DNA from: JAOUEA01 sp035550775
GTDB lineage: Bacteria > Actinomycetota > UBA4738 > HRBIN12
Direction: 5' to 3'
Assembly (NCBI GenBank): GCA_035550775.1
Contig: DASZOO010000243.1
Coordinates: forward strand, 1 to 8,152
DNA length: 8,152 nt
The stretch's first letter is position 1. Each line of letters begins with the position of its first letter. A program made the translations under genes and the position numbers. This document shows, in pieces, positions 1 through 5,583 of this stretch. The notes under the pieces are model-generated. The model did not search any database, was not told where the DNA came from, and worked only from the letters and a program-made list of their open reading frames with translations.

Positions 1-327
1 GTCGCGCTGGAGCACCGCGCCGACACGGCGGTCGAGGCGGCGGCGATGCTGGGCGCGTCGCTGCGGTTGGGGACCGGTTCCACCGTGCTCGTGTGCAACC
101 CGGTGCCGCCGGCGCGGGCGATGGACGCGGGGGAGGTGGCCCGCGCCGTCCACGAGTCGGAGCGGCTCGCCGACGAGGCCGGGATCGACGGCAAGGAGAG
201 GACGCCGTTCCTGCTCTCGAGGCTGGCGGAGCTGACCGACGGACGGAGCCTCGTGGCGAACCTCGCGCTGCTCGAGGACAACGCCCGGGTCGCCGCCGAG
301 ATCGCTGTGGCGGCGGCCGCTACCTGA
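1..327 (+). CDS. psuG: Pseudouridine-5'-phosphate glycosidase, C-terminal part (5' end outside window)
   Basis: The frame is open from the first base and ends at TGA 325-327, giving the last 108 residues of a protein that is normally about 300 residues. PsuG cleaves pseudouridine 5'-phosphate to uracil and ribose 5-phosphate in the cytoplasm during pseudouridine breakdown. The visible part matches the family's C-terminal third: a CNPVP segment (usual form NPIP), then GIDGKERTPFLLSRLAELT, then GRSLVANLALLEDNARVAAE. The metal- and phosphate-binding residues lie upstream of the window and cannot be checked. The usual partner, the PfkB-type kinase PsuK, is not visible and could lie upstream. The gene converges on the glycosyltransferase gene and overlaps its stop by 8 bp. 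No terminator hairpin is seen. The family call is secure; the completeness of the gene is unknown. Confidence 0.9.
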   Translation, partial: VALEHRADTAVEAAAMLGASLRLGTGSTVLVCNPVPPARAMDAGEVARAVHESERLADEAGIDGKERTPFLLSRLAELTDGRSLVANLALLEDNARVAAEIAVAAAAT

Positions 328-1372
328 GCCACGTCTTGCCGATGGCCTTCGAGAAGTTCCAGGCGTAGCGCAGGCTCTTCGGCTTCTTCGACTCACCGCC
401 TCGCCGGGTGAGGAAGGTGACCGGCACCTCGACGATGCGCGCGCGTTGCCGCAGCGCCTCGATGGTGATCTCCGAGCTCCAGAACTGATCCTGCACGAGG
501 ATCAGCTTCCGCAGCGTCTCGGCGCGCGTCGCCCGGTAGCCGCTGGAGATGTCGGTGATGCGCTGTCCGGTGAGGATCGTGACGATCCACGAGAAGAAGT
601 GCACGCCGGCGTGGCGGATCAGCGACCCGCCGCGCTCGAAGTCGCCGAGCATGCGTGAACCGTTGACGTGGTCGGCCCGGTCTTCGAGGATCGGCTCGAT
701 CAGCACGGGAAGCTCCTCGGGCAGGTGCTGGCCGTCGGCGTCGAGCGAGACGACGATGTCGGCGCCGAGCTGCAACGCGATCTCGTAGCCGACGCGCAGC
801 GCCATGCCGCCGCCGCGGCGGATCGGCAGGCTGGCCGTGAACGCGCCCGCCACGCGGGCTGCGTCGGCGGTGCCGTCGTCGGAGTGGTCGTCGATCACGA
901 TCGGCACGACGTGGTAGCCGGCGATCTCCTTCGGCATCGCCTCGATCACGGCGCCGACGTTCTCGGCCTCGTCGTAGGCGGGGGAGATCGTGATCACCTT
1001 CGGCCCGGGTGGCACGCGCCGCTCCGCCTCCTCCCAGTCGAACCGTTCCACCGTGAGCGCCTCCACGAGCTGCTGGATCGCCCGTTCGCTTCGATCGGAG
1101 TGGCCCTGGAGCCGGAACAGCAGCAGGAAGAGCACGACGACCGCGCCGAGCAGGAGGGCGACGAGGCGTCGGTTATCTCCCGGCTGGAAGTTGAACGTGT
1201 CGAAGACCGGGTCGAACAGGTTGGGGAATGCGGCGAGCAGGACGACCGCGGTGGCCGCGACGAACGCCGTGAGCAGGCTGAGGCGGCTGATGTTCCGGCG
1301 CTGGTACGAACGGACCGCGGCGAGGAAGAACGCGATCGCCGCAGCGCCGGCGATCAGCCGCAGGGCCCACAT
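320..1372 (-). CDS. Membrane-anchored GT2 glycosyltransferase with N-terminal DUF2304 region
   Basis: The 350-residue protein joins two parts. Residues 1-110 resemble DUF2304: hydrophobic helices at about 4-20, 32-49 and 70-87, with a PNLFDPVF turn between the second and third and a charged amphipathic tail. Residues 124-350 are a family 2 glycosyltransferase of the dolichyl/polyprenyl-phosphate sugar synthase type: SPAYDEAENV (130-139), IDDHSDDGT (160-168), the metal-binding DxD in DADGQH (211-216), and TDISSGYR (273-280). Such enzymes move a sugar from a nucleotide sugar to a polyprenyl phosphate at the inner face of the membrane. The ATG lies 3 bp after the sqdB stop, so the two are almost certainly one operon. 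No Shine-Dalgarno precedes the ATG, which suggests coupling to sqdB translation. By position the donor could be UDP-sulfoquinovose; this is inference, and a mannose or glucose donor is equally possible from sequence alone. Confidence 0.88.
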   Translation of the reverse strand: MWALRLIAGAAAIAFFLAAVRSYQRRNISRLSLLTAFVAATAVVLLAAFPNLFDPVFDTFNFQPGDNRRLVALLLGAVVVLFLLLFRLQGHSDRSERAIQQLVEALTVERFDWEEAERRVPPGPKVITISPAYDEAENVGAVIEAMPKEIAGYHVVPIVIDDHSDDGTADAARVAGAFTASLPIRRGGGMALRVGYEIALQLGADIVVSLDADGQHLPEELPVLIEPILEDRADHVNGSRMLGDFERGGSLIRHAGVHFFSWIVTILTGQRITDISSGYRATRAETLRKLILVQDQFWSSEITIEALRQRARIVEVPVTFLTRRGGESKKPKSLRYAWNFSKAIGKTWLR

Positions 1373-1375
1373 GTG

Positions 1376-2554
1376 CTAGGAGGAGGTCGCCCCGGCACGG
1401 GCCGGGTTCCACCGATCCCGGGGGAGGATGTGCTCACGGATCGCCCGTGACTTGAACCGCTCGATCTCGCTGAAGACCGACTCGATCAGCGTCTCCGACA
1501 ACAGATGCGGCTTCAGCCCCAGGTCGAGCAGCTTCGTGTGCGCCGGGTTGTAGTAGTGCTCCTCCAGCTCGAACCGAGGATTGTCGATCGACTCCACCTC
1601 GACGTCGAGGCCGACCTCCGCGCCCGCCTTCTGCACGAGCTGGGCGAGCTCGAGGATCGAGAACGACTCGGTGAACTGGTTGAACACCCGCATCTCACCG
1701 CGATCGGCGGGATGGGCAACGGCGAGCTCGATGCACTGGAGGGTATCGACGATGTTGAGGTAGCCACGGGTCTGGCCGCCCTTGCCGTAGACGGTGAGCG
1801 GGTGACCGATCACGGCTTGCAGGCAGAAGCGGTTGAGCGCCGTGCCGAACACGTCGTCGTAATCGAACCGGGTCAGCAGCCGATCGTCGAGGCGCGTCTC
1901 GTCGGTGTGGATGCCGTAGACCACCCCCTGGTTGAGGTCGGTGGCTCGCATCCCCCAGACGCGGCAGGCGAAGTGGATGTTGTGGGAGTCATGCACCTTC
2001 GACAGGTGGTACATCGAGCCGGGCACCTTCGGGAAGGGCAGGTAGTCCTCGCGGCCGTTGTGGCGGATCTCGATGTAGCCCTCTTCGATGTCGATGTTCG
2101 GCGTGCCGTACTCACCCATCGTGCCGAGCTTCACGAGGTGAGCGTCGGGGGTGATGTCGCGGATCGCGTAGATCACGTTCAGCGTGTTCACGACGTTGTT
2201 CGTCTGGGTGAACACCGCGTGCTGGCGATCCTTCATCGAGTACGGGGCGCTCGGCATCTCGCCGTAGTGCACGATCGCGTCCGGGCGGAACGATGTGAAC
2301 AGGTCCTCGACGACGGCCCAGTCGGTCAGGTCGCCCTCGGTCACGGCGATCTCGAGCCCGGTGACGTCCTTCCAGGCGGCCGCGCGCTCGGGCAACGTCG
2401 CCGCGATCGGGGTGAGCGAGTCGGACCCGGCTTCGCGGTGAGCGGTGCGACGCAGGTAGCTGTCGACCACGTGGACGTCGTGGCCGCGGTTGGAGAACCG
2501 CATCGCGGTCGGCCATCCGAGGTAGCCGTCGCCGCCCAGGATCAAGATGCGCAT
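1376..2554 (-). CDS. sqdB: UDP-sulfoquinovose synthase (SqdB/SQD1 type)
   Basis: This 392-residue short-chain dehydrogenase/reductase-fold enzyme converts UDP-glucose plus sulfite to UDP-sulfoquinovose, the donor for sulfolipid and sulfoquinovose glycans. The Rossmann motif is GGDGYLGW (7-14). The family hallmarks are near identical to plant SQD1: SLTPI (46-50), SAPYSM (102-107), KLGTMGEYGTPN (142-153), MYHLSKVHDSHN (181-192), ATDLNQGVVYG, YGKGGQTRGY and EEHYYNPAHTKL. The catalytic Thr145, Tyr182 and Lys186 are all present and fall at the same numbers used for Arabidopsis SQD1. The length matches bacterial SqdB. The start at ATG 2554 has a good Shine-Dalgarno (AAAGGA, about 5 bases upstream) and directly begins the Rossmann strand (MRILILGG). 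It is the first gene of a two-gene unit with the glycosyltransferase. A PLP-dependent enzyme gene ends 116 bp upstream on the same strand. No SqdX-type GT4 partner is in the window. Confidence 0.95.
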   Translation of the reverse strand: MRILILGGDGYLGWPTAMRFSNRGHDVHVVDSYLRRTAHREAGSDSLTPIAATLPERAAAWKDVTGLEIAVTEGDLTDWAVVEDLFTSFRPDAIVHYGEMPSAPYSMKDRQHAVFTQTNNVVNTLNVIYAIRDITPDAHLVKLGTMGEYGTPNIDIEEGYIEIRHNGREDYLPFPKVPGSMYHLSKVHDSHNIHFACRVWGMRATDLNQGVVYGIHTDETRLDDRLLTRFDYDDVFGTALNRFCLQAVIGHPLTVYGKGGQTRGYLNIVDTLQCIELAVAHPADRGEMRVFNQFTESFSILELAQLVQKAGAEVGLDVEVESIDNPRFELEEHYYNPAHTKLLDLGLKPHLLSETLIESVFSEIERFKSRAIREHILPRDRWNPARAGATSS

Positions 2555-2594
2555 GTCGTTCCTTTCGAAGGGAGGTGCGCCGGGAAGTCGTCCG

Positions 2595-2600
2595 ATCGTA
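2595..2600 (-). promoter_or_regulatory. Possible extended -10 promoter for sqdB
   Basis: On the minus strand the gap before sqdB contains TTGATACGAT. This gives an extended -10 (TG, one base, then TACGAT at 2600-2595), placing the transcript start near 2588 and leaving a leader of about 34 nt with the sqdB Shine-Dalgarno. I see no convincing -35. The extended -10 could compensate, and TANNNT -10 boxes are typical of actinobacteria. This would let sqdB be transcribed separately from the PLP gene upstream. Confidence 0.4.
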
Positions 2601-2604
2601 TCAA

Positions 2605-2619
2605 GAGCGGGTGCCGCTC
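2605..2619 (-). terminator. Short GC hairpin in the PLP gene-sqdB gap, weak terminator or operator
   Basis: A perfect 6-bp stem (GAGCGG/CCGCTC) with a 3-base loop lies about 50 bp past the stop of the PLP gene and ends 4 bp before the proposed sqdB -10 box. On the minus strand it is followed only by TTGAT, not a T-run. It could be a weak terminator of the upstream gene or an inverted-repeat operator over the sqdB promoter. Such a short stem may also be chance in GC-rich DNA. Confidence 0.25.
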
Positions 2620-2670
2620 GATGGGGCCGGACCCACGATCACCGCAGGTCAGACGGCCGTCGGAGCGAGC

Positions 2671-3924
2671 TCAGGCGAGGTCGGCCAGGGCCTGGAGCAC
2701 CCGGTCGACCTCGTCGACGGAGTGGTAGTGGCAGAAGCCGACCCGCACCGCGCCTCCTTGATCGAGCAGTCCCAGCCGGTCGAAGAGCTCGATCGCGTAG
2801 TAGTGCCCGTCCCAGACGAAGATGCCGCGCTCGGCCAGCGACTTCGCCGTCTCACGCGGATGCCGATCGCCCACGCGCACCGCGAACGTGGGCGTGCGCT
2901 CCGCCAGCCGCTGCCGGTCCCCGACACCGTAGAGGTGCAGACCCTCGATGCGCCCGAGTCCGTCGAGGAACCGGTCGGCCAGCCGGCGCTCGTGAGCCCC
3001 GATCGCGTCGTAGGCGGCGGCCACCGAGGCTCGCCGGGACGGACCCGCGGGCCGGCCGTACGTGGCGCCGATCTCCGCGAGGTAGTCCACGGCGGCCACG
3101 AACCCGGCCAGGGCCTCGTGGTTCTGCGTCCCGGTCTCCCAGCGCTGCGGTGAGGAGTAGTGCTCGGCGGGGCGGACCCGGTAGGGATCCCAGCCGTCGA
3201 GCACGGCAGGCGTCGCGGCGACCATGCCCAGGTGCGGCCCGAACACCTTGTACGGCGAGATCGAGACGATGTCGGCGCCGAGGGCGGACAGATCGATCGA
3301 CCGATGTTGCGCGATGTGCACGCCGTCGACGGCGACCAGCGCGCCTGCCGCCTTGGCCCGTGCGACGAGCCCGGCGGCCGGGGTCACGGTGCCCACGGCG
3401 TTTGACGCGAGCGTGAACGCCACGAGCCGCGGGCCGCGTTCCAGCGCGGCCTCGAACGAGTCGAGGTCGAGCGTCGCGTCGTCGGGTCGAACGTCGACCC
3501 AGCTCACCGAGGCCCCCGAATCGCGCGCGGCGAGCACCCAGGGCCGGATGTTCGCGTCGTGGTCGAGCCGGGAGACCACGATCTCGTCACCGCGCTCGAT
3601 CGTGCGCGCGAACGAGCGGGACAGGTGGAACAGCAGCGAGGTGGAGTTCGGGCCGAACACGACCTGGCTCGGGTCGACACCCGCGAGGTCGGCTCCGGCC
3701 CGGCGAGCCGCGGCGACGGTGGACCCGAGCTCCTCGCTGGACGCGAAGACCCCGTCCATGTTGGAGAGACCCCGCCGATACTGGCCGCTGACGGCCTCGA
3801 TCACCGCGTCGGGCACCTGGGAGCCGCCCGGCGCGTCGGCGTACACGACCGGCCGGCCCTCGTGGGAGCGCGAGAGGGCGGGGAACCGCCGACGCAGGGC
3901 GGAGAGGTCCGGCGCGTCCGTCAT
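2671..3924 (-). CDS. Cysteine desulfurase-like PLP enzyme lacking the catalytic cysteine (class V aminotransferase fold)
   Basis: This 417-residue fold-type I PLP enzyme belongs to the NifS/SufS-like group, closest in feel to the 'cysteine desulfurase-like protein' subfamily. Visible features are YADAPGGSQVP near the N-terminus, FGPNSTSLLFHLSRS (90-104), the cofactor-binding DGVHIAQH (Asp200, His203), the Schiff-base lysine in SISPYKVFGPH (Lys226), RWETGTQNHE (261-270) and GHYYAIELF (373-381). True SufS has a Cys in the loop near that last segment (GHHCA); here it is tyrosine/alanine, and the only Cys of the protein is residue 398. Sulfur transfer through a persulfide is therefore doubtful; a lyase or desulfinase activity is possible. 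ATG 3924 was chosen over an upstream in-frame ATG at 3966 because it has AAGG 8 bases before it and the family begins near MTDAPDLSALRRRFP. It follows a terminator hairpin and precedes sqdB by 116 bp. Confidence 0.88.
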   Translation of the reverse strand: MTDAPDLSALRRRFPALSRSHEGRPVVYADAPGGSQVPDAVIEAVSGQYRRGLSNMDGVFASSEELGSTVAAARRAGADLAGVDPSQVVFGPNSTSLLFHLSRSFARTIERGDEIVVSRLDHDANIRPWVLAARDSGASVSWVDVRPDDATLDLDSFEAALERGPRLVAFTLASNAVGTVTPAAGLVARAKAAGALVAVDGVHIAQHRSIDLSALGADIVSISPYKVFGPHLGMVAATPAVLDGWDPYRVRPAEHYSSPQRWETGTQNHEALAGFVAAVDYLAEIGATYGRPAGPSRRASVAAAYDAIGAHERRLADRFLDGLGRIEGLHLYGVGDRQRLAERTPTFAVRVGDRHPRETAKSLAERGIFVWDGHYYAIELFDRLGLLDQGGAVRVGFCHYHSVDEVDRVLQALADLA

Positions 3925-3969
3925 CGCCCTACCTTCGCTCGCGCTCGTTCGGCCGACAACCCGCACGAG

Positions 3970-3996
3970 GAGAGGGCGCCCTTCGGGCGCCCTCTC
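3970..3996 (-). terminator. Strong hairpin terminator after the membrane protein gene
   Basis: A perfect 12-bp inverted repeat (GAGAGGGCGCCC and its complement) with a 3-base apex sits 22 bp beyond the stop of the membrane protein gene and about 45 bp before the PLP gene start. It reads with CTTCG at the apex, close to a stable UUCG loop. No T-run follows on either strand. Actinobacterial terminators often lack one, so I call it a terminator separating the rocD-side unit from the PLP-sqdB side. It is symmetric and could work in both directions. Confidence 0.75.
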
Positions 3997-4018
3997 GAGA
4001 CCGGTGCGTGGGGCGGAC

Positions 4019-4885
4019 CTACACCGCTCGGTTGAGCTGTGCGCGCAGTCCGTCGGAGGTGAGCGCCTCGGTGCGCGCTCGCAGATCCAGATACAGCAGC
4101 ACGCTGACGAGCGCGGTGAACGGGGCCACGATGATCTGCGCGATGGAGCTGAAGATCCACGTCACGAACCAGTTGTCGCTGATCGCGCCGCCGATCGCCC
4201 CGATGATGCCGCCGACGACCGCGGCGAGGATGAACGCGACGATGATCAGGCCGAGCGCGTGCCAGAAGTTGCCCTTCACCAGGTTCCACGAACGGCCCAT
4301 CGCGTCGGTGCCGCGGAGGTTCTCCACCACGAGCGCGGGGATCGCGACCGAGAACATCACGGCCAGGAAGATGCCCGGGATGATGAACAGCAGCAGGCCG
4401 ACCATCACCGCGAGGCCGACGAGGATCGAGATCAGCAGGACGCTGCCGAACCGGGCGAATCCCCACTTGTACGAAGCGTCGATGTCGACCTCGTCGCCGA
4501 TGCTTCCTTGCGCGGCGCCTCGCATGATCGCGGCCTGCAACACCGCCGAGATGATCACCCCGATCACGGCCGCGATCACCCCGACGAGCAGGGCCGCACC
4601 GGCCGACTGCGACGTCACCTCGATCTCCTGACCGAAGACCACTTCGGTCGTGGTCTCGGGAGCGAACACGACGCCCGAGAGGAACGCGCTGATGAACGTG
4701 AGCGGCACCACCACGATCGCGACGATCAGCAACAGGTTCGCGGCGTTCGCCTTGTAGATGTCGAATGCGGTGGTGAGGATCTCGCCGATCCCGCGCGGCG
4801 GGAGGCCGGACCCTCCTGCGCCTCCCTCACCGCCGGGCGGCGGCGGGGGCGGGGGCGGGGTGGTGAAACCACCCGAGTTGTCCAT
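4019..4885 (-). CDS. Six-helix membrane protein with proline-rich cytosolic tail (internal start of the same frame)
   Basis: Starting at ATG 4885 gives a 288-residue protein. Residues 1-33 form a Pro/Gly-rich tail with eight consecutive prolines (10-17), common at the N-terminus of actinobacterial membrane proteins. About six hydrophobic helices follow, near 50-74, 95-120, 147-167, 168-186, 208-235 and 243-266. The segment AMGRSWNLVKGNFWHALG (195-212) between helices resembles the membrane domain annotated in glycerophosphodiester phosphodiesterases and related proteins of unknown role. No enzymatic domain is present, and I do not assign a function. A clear Shine-Dalgarno (AGAAGGGGGA, about 6 bases from ATG) and a TACGAT -10-like box precede this start, so it is probably made as a free protein whether or not the DUF402 fusion is also made. 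It ends 22 bp before a strong hairpin. Confidence 0.62.
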   Translation of the reverse strand: MDNSGGFTTPPPPPPPPGGEGGAGGSGLPPRGIGEILTTAFDIYKANAANLLLIVAIVVVPLTFISAFLSGVVFAPETTTEVVFGQEIEVTSQSAGAALLVGVIAAVIGVIISAVLQAAIMRGAAQGSIGDEVDIDASYKWGFARFGSVLLISILVGLAVMVGLLLFIIPGIFLAVMFSVAIPALVVENLRGTDAMGRSWNLVKGNFWHALGLIIVAFILAAVVGGIIGAIGGAISDNWFVTWIFSSIAQIIVAPFTALVSVLLYLDLRARTEALTSDGLRAQLNRAV

Positions 4886-5503
4886 GATGGATCCCCCTTC
4901 TCTGAACGGACGGCGAGCATCGTACGCCTCGCCCTCGCGAGGTGTGGGATGCGACGTGTTCGGTCCCAGCGCGTCCGGGGGCACGTCGAGCGGGCCCCAC
5001 GTCGGGTCGGGACGCCAGGACGGCCAGTCCTCGTCGAACGGGGGCTCGTGCAACAGCACGTGTTCGATCGCGCGCTCGCCGGCCCACCGCACGTCCTCGG
5101 ACTCGGCCTCGGTGAGGAACCCTCGGGCGACGGCCTCGGCCAGCTCATGTTCGTCCTTCCACTCGTAGGAGTCGCGAGCCGGCGGGATGCGCACGTCGAG
5201 GAACCAGTCCGTGTACACGAGCGCATCGCCACGGTCCCGCAGCGGCGACTGGATGTTCACGTAGTAGCCCTCGAACACCCACTCGGCCGTCCAGGAGAGC
5301 AGCACGGCGTAGGCGGTCTCCGGGAACGCGAACGAGAGCATCGGCCGGTCGCGCACCTTCGCCTCGAGCTCCCAGGAGGCGTCGAGGAAGCGCACCTCGC
5401 CGTGGTCTCGCGGGTCGTTCAGCCACCGCGACCCGGGGGAGAAGTAGAAGGCGCAGTGGTGGTGCGGCACGTCCTCGACGACGCGCACCGGGCGCACCGA
5501 CAT
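4019..5503 (-). CDS. DUF402 domain protein reading in frame into a membrane protein (fusion as sequenced)
   Basis: As sequenced, one 494-residue frame runs from ATG 5503 to TAG 4019. Residues 1-170 are a DUF402 domain: PVRVVEDV near the start, YYVNIQSPL (80-88), YTDWFLDV (97-104), WKDEHELAEAVARG (115-128) and WRPDPTW (163-169). The conserved Asn and acidic residues of the metal site are present. Characterised DUF402 proteins are nucleotide phosphohydrolases (Ntdp, FomD), and I infer a similar role here. Residues 207-494 are the separate-looking membrane protein described in the nested entry. ATG 5503 has an AGGGA Shine-Dalgarno 6 bases upstream. However, residues typical of DUF402 N-termini (GTPVTLSETWQGR) are encoded before it, so TTG 5530, or CTG 5587 overlapping the rocD TGA, may be the true start. 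No stop exists in any minus frame across about 4830-5100, so a simple missed frameshift does not explain the fusion. Confidence 0.55.
   Translation of the reverse strand: MSVRPVRVVEDVPHHHCAFYFSPGSRWLNDPRDHGEVRFLDASWELEAKVRDRPMLSFAFPETAYAVLLSWTAEWVFEGYYVNIQSPLRDRGDALVYTDWFLDVRIPPARDSYEWKDEHELAEAVARGFLTEAESEDVRWAGERAIEHVLLHEPPFDEDWPSWRPDPTWGPLDVPPDALGPNTSHPTPREGEAYDARRPFREGGSIMDNSGGFTTPPPPPPPPGGEGGAGGSGLPPRGIGEILTTAFDIYKANAANLLLIVAIVVVPLTFISAFLSGVVFAPETTTEVVFGQEIEVTSQSAGAALLVGVIAAVIGVIISAVLQAAIMRGAAQGSIGDEVDIDASYKWGFARFGSVLLISILVGLAVMVGLLLFIIPGIFLAVMFSVAIPALVVENLRGTDAMGRSWNLVKGNFWHALGLIIVAFILAAVVGGIIGAIGGAISDNWFVTWIFSSIAQIIVAPFTALVSVLLYLDLRARTEALTSDGLRAQLNRAV
4835..4860 (+). repeat. G-rich tract with G-quadruplex potential
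   Basis: The plus strand has four G-runs (3, 5, 5 and 4 Gs) separated by loops of 7, 1 and 1 bases. This fits the usual G-quadruplex pattern. It encodes the eight-proline run of the membrane protein on the other strand, about 25 bp into that shorter gene, so the G-rich strand is the template strand. It may just reflect alternating CCC/CCG proline codons. Confidence 0.5.
4886..4924 (-). promoter_or_regulatory. Internal -10 box and Shine-Dalgarno for the membrane protein
   Basis: Inside the apparent linker, the minus strand carries TACGAT (4924-4919), a good actinobacterial -10. It would start transcription near 4912, and AGAAGGGGGA (4901-4892) follows as a strong ribosome-binding site for ATG 4885. 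No clear -35 is visible. Together these support ATG 4885 as a real start. They make the linker look like a former intergenic region. Confidence 0.5.
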
Positions 5504-5583
5504 CGTGCGTCCCTGCCAGGTTTCGCTCAAGGTGACGGGCGTGCCCCGGGGTATGGGTGCGCGCTCGCCCTCGCCGACGCCGA

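Noticed and set aside
2557..2576. CCTTTCGAAGGG inverted repeat upstream of sqdB as an operator
   Set aside because: It is short and overlaps the Shine-Dalgarno of sqdB, which explains the AAAGGA half by itself. No known regulator matches.
2650..2662. Palindrome GACGGCCGTC after the PLP gene as a terminator
   Set aside because: It is a 10-bp perfect palindrome with no loop and no T-run. It cannot form a good hairpin and is likely chance in GC-rich DNA.
3925..3966. 14-residue N-terminal extension of the PLP enzyme from ATG 3966
   Set aside because: ATG 3924 has a Shine-Dalgarno and begins where the family begins; the extension reaches to the edge of the terminator region.
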